From the NCBI GenBank assembly GCA_900239685.1, contig OENT01000459.1, positions 1-64,000 of the forward strand: 64,000 nucleotides of DNA, written 5' to 3'. The notes below the pieces were generated by a model. It saw nothing but the letters and a program-made list of their open reading frames with translations, was not told where the DNA came from and did not search any database. Below are positions 48,089 to 59,000 of this stretch, piece by piece; the first letter of the stretch is position 1; each line of letters starts with the position of its first letter. The translations under genes and the position numbers were made by a program. The DNA is from Rotaria macrura (lineage: Eukaryota > Rotifera > Eurotatoria > Philodinida > Philodinidae).

Positions 48089-48443
48089 AAAACAAAAACA
48101 GTGAGTAAGTATTTATATGAACTAACAAAAAACAAAAAGAGAAGCGACGATGAGTTGATTAATGAACAGTTGTTTGATCTAAATGAAATTAATCTATATA
48201 ATAATTCGAATTATTATATAGATTAATTTCATTTAGATCAAACAACTGTTCATTAATCAACTCATCGTCGCTTCTCTTTTTGTTTTTTGTTAGTTCATAT
48301 AAATACTTACTCACTGTTTTTGTTTTCTAATATTCCTGATGATGATAAGAGTTTCTTATCGAAAGCTCGAATAAATAAAATTCTGATTTTTGTTTAAAAT
48401 CAAAAATGATTTTTGTTGCAGTCTTATACTCTTTGATTTCAAA
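47972..48443. repeat. perfect 472-bp palindrome without spacer
   Basis: The arms 47972-48207 and 48208-48443 (236 bp each) are exact reverse complements as far as I compared them, meeting at the central AATTCGAATT. Similarity stops abruptly outside the arms. The left arm continues a reading frame from upstream, and the right arm ends 60 bp before the ATG of the ART-FG-GAP gene. Zero divergence means a very recent inverted duplication or a foldback artefact of sequencing/assembly. Confidence 0.92.
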
Positions 48444-48503
48444 ATTATTCAATACTGCATTGCCTTCAAATTATATAAAACAAACTTGCTGAACGAGTTT
48501 GAA

Positions 48504-51500
48504 ATGGTACATCTGACGCAAAATGAAAGTCAAACTCTAGATCAAAGACAACTGATGGTAACAGCGGAAGATTCTAATAAGATACAAGGTGATTCTATGA
48601 AGGGAAATCGTCGAATCGTCGAAGCTGTAATAGACAAACCGCATGTGACTACTACAAATATTACGAACAATATGTCAGTAGACATTGATTCAATTGTTGG
48701 ATACGCCAAGGAACCATTGTTACCGCTGTCCAAAGCGTGTGCCCCATTGACTGAAATCATTGATAATATGATGTTTTACGTTCAATTAGCATTGGATGAA
48801 ACTCCAGAACAACCAGCTGATGGACTGACGGTTGATGAGAGTGCTGCAATTCGCCTATACACCATAGAATGGGAAGGACAGCACCGAAGTCTCTATTCTA
48901 TGCTCAACTGTGCGCTTAAGATGACTGATCGTGAAAATCTTCGACCCTATTTCAAGTATTTGAAATTGTTTTTGACCGCTCTGGCCAAATTACCATGCAT
49001 TCCATCGCTAACAGTTTGGAGAGGAGTCACCAAAAATATGAGTGCAGCATTCCCGCCAGACACCCAAGTGATATGGTGGGCATTTTCATCGTGCACATGT
49101 ACATTAACCGTTCTCGAAAGCAACATATATTTAGGTGATTCAGGCGATCGTACTCTATTCTCTATCGAAGCTATTAATGGTCGAACAGTGCGTAATCATT
49201 CCCATTTTACAAATGAAGATGAAATTCTTCTTCTACCGGGCACTCAGATGATAGTTCAGTCACAGTTCAGTCCGGCGCCTAATCTACATGTCATTCATTT
49301 GAAACAGGTCATACCAGAGGAAGTACTTCTGGAACTTCCATTCGAAGGTATTTTAAAAACTGTCAGTTATTGATCTAAAACTAATAACATTTTTACACTT
49401 AGGCGCATGTCTTTTCCCAAAAGTGAAGTAAGTACAATCTAACATTTATGTAAGTTTGGTTTTTTAATGAAATCGTTCGCTACATTTAGACGGCGCCATT
49501 GGTATAACAAGAAACGATTGGTCATTCCAATATGTCTATTGAGTATACTGAGCATCATCGCAGTTATTCTTGGCTCTGTGTTGGGAACTAGTTCTAGTGG
49601 TAAGTTTTACCATCTGATTTATAATCGCTTTCGATGCATCACAATAATACTAGCCATAAAAGGTAGCTAATTATAGAGCAGAAAAGCGAACAATCACACA
49701 TGAAAAATTTTGAATATGAGTACGTTACAGCTTGATAGTACGCTGGTGCAAAAAATTCAAAAACATTTACTGCATGCTAGCTAAGATACCACTTAACTTC
49801 GTGTAGATGCATTGTAAAGAAAGCTGAATTGATGGGAGATTTCCATAGGATTTTGTATAAATCCTATAAGATTTTCCAAAATAAGAATAGTTAAAAAATC
49901 AGAATTTTCAACCTGCTGCACTTCTCCAAAAAACTGTAATTTTCATGTGAATTAGGGCGACCCGTAATAAATGTTTCACCATCTACTTAAGTGAAGCTGC
50001 ATGGATTAGGATGTGAGCGAGAGAACGACAGTACAATTAGAAAATACATCTAAATCAAAGCCCAAAACGATAGCATTCATTGAATGGCTATAATGTGACT
50101 AATGTAAAGATCGATGTCACGTAATGCATATGACGATTAAGGAAAACTCATACTCGTCGTTATTCATCATTGTTTTATAAATTGTTTTCTATAGTCTCCA
50201 GTTGCGGAACGCCGTTCGGATCCCCAACCACCATTTACATCGGAAGCCACCCAACATCTGCGACCGTGGGGCACTTCCAGAATTACAATGAGTTTGATGT
50301 AGTGATTACTCAATCCGCTACTAATGACATTACAATTTTATTTAACTCCAATGATGGGAACCTTCACTCCCCACTAAGTACAGCCACTGGTGCCGGTCCA
50401 TTATCTCTAGTATCAGCTGATTTTAATAATGATCAAAAACATGATCTTGCAGTCGCCAACCATGATGACAATACACTTTCTATATTCCTTGGCTCCAGAG
50501 ATGGGACTTTTCACAATCATCAGACCTGTGATGTTGGTATTGGACCAGTTTCTGTGGCATCAGCTGATTTTAACCGTGATCTCATAATGGATCTTGCCGT
50601 GGTCAATCAATACGACGGGACTGTCAGTGTATTGATCGGCTCAGAAGATGGAACTTTTCACGCTCAGCTAAAGTATCCGGTTGGAAGCGGGCCGATGTCA
50701 CTGACAATCGGTGACTTTAACAATGATTCCGTGATGGATCTAGCCGTAGCTAACATGAACGATAACACTATCAGCGTGTTACTTGGTAATGGATATAAAT
50801 ACTTTGAGAACCAGCAAAGTTATAGCGTTGGATACGGACCAATAGCTCTCATATCAGCTGATTTCAACCAGGATTACAAACTGGATCTAGCGGTGATCAA
50901 CCAGATCGACAACGATTTCTATGTGTTGTTAGGTCAAGGAAATGGCACTTTTGTAACTAATAATTCCTATTCCGTTGGCTACGCACCAATATCGCTAACA
51001 TCCGGATATTTTAACAATGATTCTTACTTGGACCTCGCTGTGGCTAACCAAGGCGACAATACAATCAACGTATTCCTAGGGTATGGAGATGGAAGCTTCC
51101 AATCTCTGGAGATATGCACGGTTGGCCAGGGACCAATTTCAGTGATAGTAGTTGATTTCGATAAAGACTACCAAATAGATCTTGCCGTCGCCAACCAAGA
51201 CGATAACACCATCAGTGTTTTGCTTGGCTACGGAAATGGAACTTTTCAAAATCAGCAGAACTATCCGACAGGGAATGGACCTGTTTCTGTGATATCAAAG
51301 GACTTTAATGGTGATGGAAAACTAGATCTTGCAGCTGCCAATCAGCAGGACAACACCGTCAACGTACTGCTTGGCAGTGGAGATCAAATATTTCAGCCTG
51401 AAACTACTTATTCAGTTGGTTCGTCCCCTGTCTCTGTTGTATCAGCTGATTTCAATGAAGATTCGAAAATCGATCTCGCTGTGGCCAACCAATATGATGA

Positions 51501-53154
51501 CACCATCAGTGTTTTGCTTGGCGACGGAAATGGAATTTTTCAGGATCAGATAACGTATTCGTCTGGAAGCTGGCCGGCATCTGTTATATCAGCTGATTTC
51601 AACAACGATGGACACGTAGATCTCGCTGTAGCCAACCGATATGATAGCACCATCAGTGTGTTGCTTGGCTACGGAAATGGAACTTTTTCGAATCAGATGA
51701 TGTATTGGTCTGGAAACGGGCCGGCATCTGTTATATCAGCTGATTTCAACAACGATGGACACGTAGATCTCGCTGTAGCCAACCAATATGATAGCACCAT
51801 CAGTGTGTTGCTTAACTATGGGGATGGGACGTTTCCAAGCAACAAAACGTATGTTGTTGGTTACCTCCCAAGTTGTGTCATAGCAGCTGATTTGAATAAT
51901 GATTACAAGCTGGATCTTGCTGTGACCAAGGCAGGTGACAACACTGTGGGAGTGTTGCTCAACACTGGAAATGGATCCTTTTCCGCAGAGAAGAATTTCG
52001 AAACTGGAAGTTATCCATACAGCATAACATTTGCTGATTTCGACAACGATAGGAAACTAGATCTTGCAGTAGGCACCGGTCAAGACAACAGTATCAGTTT
52101 GCTTCTTGGAAATGGAGATGGAACTTTTCTTACACAACAGTTTTTTACTGTTGGCCAGGGAGCATATTTTTTATCATCAGCTGATTTCAATGGGGATAAC
52201 AAGCAGGATGTTGTAGTGGCCAACTATTTTGACAACACAATCAGCGTTTTGCTTGGGAACGGGCATCGCTCATTTCGAACCCAGCAGAACTTTAGTGTTG
52301 GGCATGGAGCTATAGCTGTAGTATCTGCCGATTTCGACAGCGATAAAGTACTGGATGTAGCAGTGGCTAACCAAGACGACAACAGCATTAGTGTTTTGCT
52401 TGGCTACGGAAATGGAAATTTCAAGAATCAGCAGACTTTTGCAGTTGGTAGCGAATCAGTTTGTGTTATAACAGCTGATTTTAACAATGATCATAAAATG
52501 GATCTGGCAGTGGCAAACAAGGGAGAAAATACTATCAGTGTGTTGCTGGGTTACGGAAACGGACGTTTTCAAAACCAGAGTAAGTATGAGGTTGGTTACC
52601 GACCAGTTTCGGTGATATCAGCTAAGTTTGACAATAATGATAATATCGATATTGCTGTTGCTATTGCCAGCAACAACACAATCAGTGTGTTGTTAGGAAA
52701 TGGACTTGGAAACTTTTTGACTCACAGATCACTTCCCCTGGTTCACTCTCCGAGTTCGATGACGTCAGCTGATTTCAACAACGATAAGAATATGGATCTC
52801 GCAGTAACCAATCCAACCGATAATACAGTCAGTGTATTGTTTGGAACAGGTGATGGATTTTTTGGTACAGAGAACAAGTTTAGCGTCGGTGCTTCACCAT
52901 CTTTCGTGATAACGGGTGATTTCAACAACGATGAAAAGATCGATATTGCTGTGGCTAACATGCGCTATAACAGCATGAGTGTACTGCTTGGAATAGGAGA
53001 TGGAACCTTCAAGTCTGTAATGCACTTTGGAAGTGGAAGTGGATCCACCTATGTCGTTTCGGCTCACTTAAGAAATGTTAAGAAAACGGACTTGATTGTA
53101 GTTAACCCAACGACTGGATACGTATCTGTATTTCTTAATATCTGTAATAGCTAA
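48504..53154 (+). CDS. ADP-ribosyltransferase - transmembrane - FG-GAP repeat fusion protein
   Basis: Four exons, 48504-49347, 49403-49427 (25-nt micro-exon), 49490-49599 and 50195-53154, sum to 3939 nt, giving 1312 residues. All introns are GT-AG (55, 62 and 595 bp). The ART domain (about 60-290) has Arg173 in VWRGV, the Ser motif FSSCT (194-198) and the catalytic ExE E238/E240 in NEDEILLLPG. Such enzymes move ADP-ribose from NAD+ to protein arginines. A basic run, KVKRRHWYNKKR, precedes one helix (about 301-322), and then about 20 FG-GAP/VCBS repeats follow. Positive charge on the N side predicts cytosolic ART and an extracellular repeat array. The repeats carry Ca2+-binding D-x-N-x-D-x3-D loops as in integrin alpha propellers. 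If the donor at 49428 is not used, the frame stops at 49431, giving a 290-residue soluble ART. The alternative is two adjacent genes, with the second starting at the ATG at 49467. AATAAA lies at 53271. Confidence 0.8.
50285..53140 (+). repeat. tandem FG-GAP/VCBS coding repeats (about 20 units)
   Basis: Units of 147 bp (49 residues) follow the pattern ADFNNDxxxDLAVANxxDNT followed by ISVLLGxGNGTF. I count 18 clear units plus a degenerate first and last. Two neighbouring units (about 51570-51716 and 51717-51863) are nearly identical in DNA over about 100 bases (shared TTTCAACAACGATGGACACG), showing a recent unequal duplication, while the others have diverged. Confidence 0.9.
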
Positions 53155-54290
53155 GAATTTCAAGTTGGAGTTTCGTCGTTTCGAAGGGATGTACAACATT
53201 GGCTTGAGAAGTTGTGAATAACTTCGATAAAATTTGCGATATTTTTTTGACTTTCGATTTCTATGTATCGAATAAATTTGAAATGGAAACTCTTTAGGTT
53301 TGTGTCGATTTGATGCATAGGTTGCTTTGATTGGGTTTTTCGTTCTATCATTTGTGGCTTTTATAGTTTTTCTTTTGTTTGATCGCTTTTTATCTTTTTG
53401 ATACGTTAAACAACCACTGATCCAAAAACGAAAGAACTTTGCCGACAGTACTTTTGACTTCCATTTGGTTTCATCTTTTCAGAGTTCGTGTAAAGTAAAA
53501 CATTTATATGTAGATGTATATAATCGAGAAACAATAGTATTGATCCATATAGTTTGAACAATCAAGAATTTAGTAACTCAATGATGGTTATAAAAAGGTA
53601 TGAATTGGACAATTCTACACTCGTAGCTGTATATAGAACTAAGTAGCTTATGAATACCTATAAATAACTCTTTCTCACCCTGGAAGCTATTTCTTAAAAG
53701 TTCAGTGTTGGTTCTCGTGTACACAACAGTAGAAAGATCTTAGGTCGCATTGTGAGGTCTTTTTAATACTTGTTCGAGGAAAAATCCTTATTTTTGAATC
53801 GCATACATTGATAATAGATTCTATTTCGAGATGTAAAAATTACACAGTGATTCAAAGATAGTTGTTTTCGATGGCTTTAGTATCTGAATGTGAACGTCTG
53901 GTTATTCGCTGCCAATATGGATGCGGGTTTGAATTGCTATATCTCGATGGACGTCCATGGCGGTCACAGGCACACAATTACTAATGGTACTTTACGCTTA
54001 TTTTACTGTATATTTATCTTAATAAAAAAGTAAAGTAAGTGCGTCATGCACGCCCTTAATTATACAAAGCATAGTGTGACAATTAGAGTAATATGATAAG
54101 AATTAAAGATTTATTTCATGACATCGTTATCGTAAAAGCCTTCAATCGATCTTTGAAGTAAAATAACTTTGAAACGATTCAATACTATGTATGCAGTGTA
54201 TAGACGTTGAAAAAAAATCAATGTAAAGAGTCAATTCTAGAAAATCTAATATGTATATGCGTGATGCAATCTTTCTATAATATTAGACTA
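53155..54290. other. intergenic, nothing recognised
   Basis: Holds the FG-GAP gene poly(A) signal at 53271-53276. The rest shows no gene. Confidence 0.45.
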
Positions 54291-54914
54291 ACGAGGGAAG
54301 GCCATGAACTGTTCGATCACTTTTGGGTTGAAACTATTCGTATTACGTAGATCCTAAAGAGCTATGAATACGCTGAAAATATTTTAGGTGGATAGTATTT
54401 TGTTACGAAAATATTCCATTTGTATGGTACGCTTTTGATGAATCCTGCGGTCCCCCTCAAGATCATTAGAAAAATTGATTTTCGAATTTCGACTTGAAAC
54501 TTTACATAGAAATACGTCTCAACGAGAAGAGTATTTTCTGAAAGTTTTGGGTCTTTTGATTGTTTGTTTCACCAAATCTGCTACTTTGTTTGAAGGATGT
54601 AAAATACAAATTTCACAATAGCAGTATCTAGTGATAGGAACAATAGAAAGATCTGAAACGTTCACAAAACGTTGTTCGCCTTGGAACGTCTTTCCATGTA
54701 ACGTGTCACGTTGAAATTCGAAAATCAATTGTCTTAATACTCCTGAAGGGCACCTACGAAACTCAATAAAACCCATACCTTCCAAATGGACTATTTTCGT
54801 TACAATAAGCTATGCGCTCAAAATATGTTCAGAGTATTCATAACTCCTTGGGAACTACACAAGGCGAATAGTTTCAACACAAAAGCGGTTGAACAGTTTT
54901 TGGCCTTCCCTCGT
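54291..54914. mobile_element. 624-bp element with long terminal inverted repeats
   Basis: Left end ACGAGGGAAGGCCATGAACT and the complement of the right end, ACGAGGGAAGGCCAAAAACT, begin inverted repeats of about 100 bp (54291-54392 and 54813-54914). These include TTTTGGGTTGAAACTATTCG on the left against TTTTGTGTTGAAACTATTCG. A minus frame inside (54519-54785, 88 codons, with GFIEFRRCPSG) has no recognisable transposase motif. No certain target-site duplication was seen. It is best called a MITE or solo non-autonomous element. Confidence 0.75.
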
Positions 54915-55234
54915 AAATCGAAATCAATATCACGTAATCATCATTGACTTATTTAGTAAACTGTTAGCATATATATGTGATCTCTAGAGTACTAATGGAG
55001 GTATTCAGTTCACCTATTGGCAACTTTCTTACTATACTATTGATAAATAAGAGTAGATTGACGAATCACGAAGTTAGTCGTCACACAAGGAATATTCCTA
55101 TGATTACCGATACCAATTAGATCTTAATTCATATTTCAATCTCGCTGAGACAACGATAACAACTTATTGATTTATTTAAGTATTGAAAAGTGTTGCTTGA
55201 TTAATAATCAGTAGATGAACAACAAAATAGATCT
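54915..55234. other. 3' flank of TOMM22
   Basis: Contains TTTATT at 55171-55176 (AATAAA on the minus strand), a likely poly(A) signal for TOMM22. Nothing else is seen. Confidence 0.5.
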
Positions 55235-55794
55235 CTAAAATGCGCCAGCGCTAAAACCACCTGTAGTTGCTTGGGGTCCTAAAAGAAATGATCGCTGTTC
55301 ATGACTGATCTGTTCAGCAATTTGTAATAGTTCTTTTTGAATTAGAATTGGAAAAACAAGTACACACATTGTTGAAGTTAACCTAAATATCGTCGAGTTA
55401 TCATCAAATCTAAAGTGAATTCTAATATTTATACTCACCACCAAGCTGCTGAACGACCTTTATTATAAGCAAATTTCGATGTATTGATCATCGAGCAATT
55501 CATGGTTTCAACAGTATTTCGAATAGTTTCCGGAAACATTTCGTTTAAAGCGATAATTCTCTCTAGGATGGTTTCATCTTCTAAGAGAAAGTTCTCATCG
55601 GTGATAGTCTCAATAGATAACGTAGCGACAGAAGGATCAGTACGAAGGATTGATTGTTGCTGTTGTTCGATGATTTCAAGTAAAACCGGATCTATACTCC
55701 CTTTATCATCCGTAATTATTATTTCCGATCTTGGTGAAAGGTCAGAACCGATTAACTGTGCTGATAAAATTTCTTGCCATAATTCTTCATTCAT
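55235..55794 (-). CDS. TOMM22: mitochondrial import receptor subunit TOM22 homologue
   Basis: Two exons, 55794-55439 and 55382-55235, are joined across a 56-bp GT-AG intron, giving 504 nt and 167 residues. An acidic, Glu/Asp-rich cytosolic N-terminal part leads to the conserved stretch LEDETILERIIALNEMFPE (about 71-89; human has ETLSERLWGLTEMFPERV). Next comes FAYNKGRSAAWW, a membrane helix (about 115-133), and a tail with LLQIAEQISHEQRSFLLGP that matches human QQRQILLGP. TOM22 is the central receptor and organiser of the outer-membrane TOM complex. The intron falls inside the transmembrane segment. The protein is somewhat longer than human TOMM22 (142), mostly at the N-terminus. It lies 253 bp downstream of MLYCD on the same strand. 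Confidence 0.88.
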
Positions 55795-56047
55795 TTATTA
55801 TTGTTTTTTCTGATATATCTGAAATTTACATCAAACGCGTTAAATAAATAATTTTAATATTCCTTGCTTCTCTTCGGTGAAAATTAGATCAACAGAATAT
55901 TCATAAAATTAATGATAGCCTAAGCATGTGTCTACGTGGATTCCATCAAAAATAAAGAGCTAAATTTTCTAAATAAACCGGTATTTTTCAATTGTATGAA
56001 TTTAAACGCTATCTGTTTGAGAAAAGAAAAAAGAGACAATCGAAGAA

Positions 56048-59000
56048 TTAAAGTAATTTTGAGACTTGTTCATCGATATGTATTATACTCTTATCATAAT
56101 AGTCGATACTGTTTTGATCGATTTTATCAGAACTGTAATAACGATAATTAACCATCATCGACAGTGATTGATGCCAACCACGATCACTACGATCCGCTAA
56201 CCAATTAACACGCCAAACAACGGCACCGTTACGTAAATGAAAATTTGCTACAGGATCTCGTGCAAAACCGGTTTGAGGATGTTTCGCTTGTGTTAAATAA
56301 TATGCACACAGACGCATTAAGATTGGTTGAATATCGTTAAGAATTTTTTCATCTGTATACCATGTTGATGTTGAAAGAAGTGAGCGAACCCATGAACGTA
56401 TTTCCGATGAAATCAATGATGAGGACGAAGAATTAAGTTCCTCAATGAGCCACTTACGAAAATCTAATTGAAAAACAAAAAAGAAAGAACAATATGAAAT
56501 AGTTCTTTAAGATTGATTTTTAGATCAGGGAACAGAAAAGCTTTGGGAAGAATGAAAGTAGTTTTGAACCTACGAAAAACCTAACCTCATGTATAATGAA
56601 AAAAGAACCATGTAATGTATGATCTTGGACTGGAATAGCATGAGATGAGAACAATAATTTCATGGAATATCATATCTATCAACAATGGGAGCTTTATTTA
56701 CAAGCAAGTTTATAGATTTAAGTATTACTGTTTATTAACTATATTGACAAAGATGTGAATATCTTGAAAATGTTTTTATTTCATTTGAAATGAGTTTATG
56801 CAGTGTATAAAAATGATAGATTGTCTTTGTACAACTCACCCGGAATTGGAGAAAGTGAGGAGAATTTTTCTAATTCTGGATGATCAGCTTGTAATTGTAG
56901 AACACAACGTTTAATTAGTGCATTGCCGAGTTCGATACCTCGAAGGCCTAAATATAAACTAAAGACTAATTTTACTACATATTCTGATTTTCAACGTACC
57001 AGGTTGTGTAGCAGATATAGAATAGAAAACAGCCGAGTTAATTAATGATGAATCTTCATGAAGAGCATCATCAGATATATTTGAAACAGGTATCACTCGA
57101 TTTAAAACTAAATACATTAGTTGAAACTGATTTGTTAACATAAATCGAAATCAATGTTACGAACTAGTTTGAATAGAATCCGATATATTTTCCATTAATG
57201 AAACATGTAAAAGAACCAATGGGTCATTCGGCATCATATGATGAGTATAAGCATAACATCGACTACACAATAAAAATAAGAAAATAGGAACAAGATAGAA
57301 AACAATAATTGCTCACCGATATGCTCCCAAACGTCGTTTCAAATCAGTCCAATCTCGGATAGGATGTACCGCTTCATATTGAAAGATGCGTTCAACTAGT
57401 AGATTCATAAGATTGCCTGCATGACTTGTCTCAAGAAAAACTTTGAAACCTCACATCTATTCTCCTACCTTTACTATGCTCACAATAATTCAAAATTAAT
57501 AGCACCGCTTCATTTCAATTTCATAGAAAATACTATAAAAAGTTGTCGTATCATATTTAGTGATATTAGAAACAATTTCTTAGAGTCATACTAAACGAAT
57601 CATTTTGAATAGAAACAAGATTGAGACGCTCATAGTTTTCATCATTCGATACAGAATCTTTGTATCATAGGTTTTATTTTGACTTATTTCGAATGACGAT
57701 GATTATAGTTCTTTATCTTATTCCTATGAACATACACGTGTAAAATATTCACTTAAGTCTTTCATTGAATAGCATTAGTGTAAGCATCGAATTTTTACCG
57801 ACCATCAATAAACGATATCACCATTGTACTTTTTGAAGAATACAGAAATATTGCCAAAAAAATAAAGCGCTGTTCGTGCAATCACTTCATGAGAAAAGAA
57901 ACTTCCTATAGAAAATTGAAATACGAACGCCGCCACTATTTAGTGGATTCCTGAAAGTATTAACACAGAGTACGAAAAAGTAACTCTTGCAAATTTTATT
58001 TGTTTGTTAATAATAAAAGATGTTCCTTAGTGCAAACGTTCTAGCGATATATTCTATTTTTTAACTTTGTTCTGATATTTCCAGAATTTTTCTCTACGGA
58101 CCGATATGCATATACTACAGTCAACGGTTTCGCGTTGATTTACATAGAAGAATTTATAGAATATTTTTCGTAAGTTAGAAATAAAGACGAAGCTTATATT
58201 ATACAACAGATTTCAATCATCTTTTTTCTTCTTCGAATCAGTTAAAATTTCGATAATTTCGAATAAATTTGACTGTTTAAACTTTAAAGTAGCCTCGCTA
58301 TTATTAGCGATTATCAGAAACTATTTCAATTGTTTCATATTTCATACAATTTAAGAACGTACATGACAGACGTCAAGTGTTTCAATTCCCTACTTATACC
58401 ATTTTATTTTATTTAATAAATTCTTTTCCTCAACTATTTTATTCGTCTATGCAATAAATCTCTACTTTCCTGTTGTTCATGCTGAGTATTAGAATCTCGT
58501 TTTATTCTGACAATGTATTGTCGAATTCATTTTGTTTTACATACCACTTCAAATATAGGTTTTTTTCCGTAGGGATGTGAATGGAATCGTTAGAACACGA
58601 CAGATAAGGAAAATAGGTAAAATCAGGCATACTGCAAGGTAACAATTCGAATGCTGAACAGATGAATATACTACTTTTAATATTACGAGAGTTTTGAGAG
58701 TTCTCTTGTTTTATTTTACAAGGTTTATTTGATTAAAAAAGCCGACATTCTGGTGAAAGAAAAAATGAAACTTCAAAGATAGAGCAAATCTCTTCCCGAA
58801 TGTCAGTTACCTACGTTTGTCGTAAGTAAGAGACAACAACGCAGAACTCAAAATGTGCATTCAAAAAAAGATGCAGTTAAACTTTCAATGAAATGTAACT
58901 AATTCATTCATTTTTGTGCATGTGCCATCATCATGAGCAATTGTATCACACAGAGTCTTACACTGTCTTACTTTTTAAATATATACCGATGTGACCAACA

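Noticed and set aside
48390..48503. Upstream extension of the ART frame into the palindrome arm
   Set aside because: The extension is the complement of another reading frame and contains a Cys/Phe/Ile-rich stretch unlike ART N-termini. The ATG at 48504 is the better start.
49467..49670. Separate short membrane protein starting at ATG 49467
   Set aside because: Its frame after 49490 is better explained as exon 3 of the ART-FG-GAP gene. The ATG lies in the predicted 62-bp intron, and the frame's end is read-through into the next intron.
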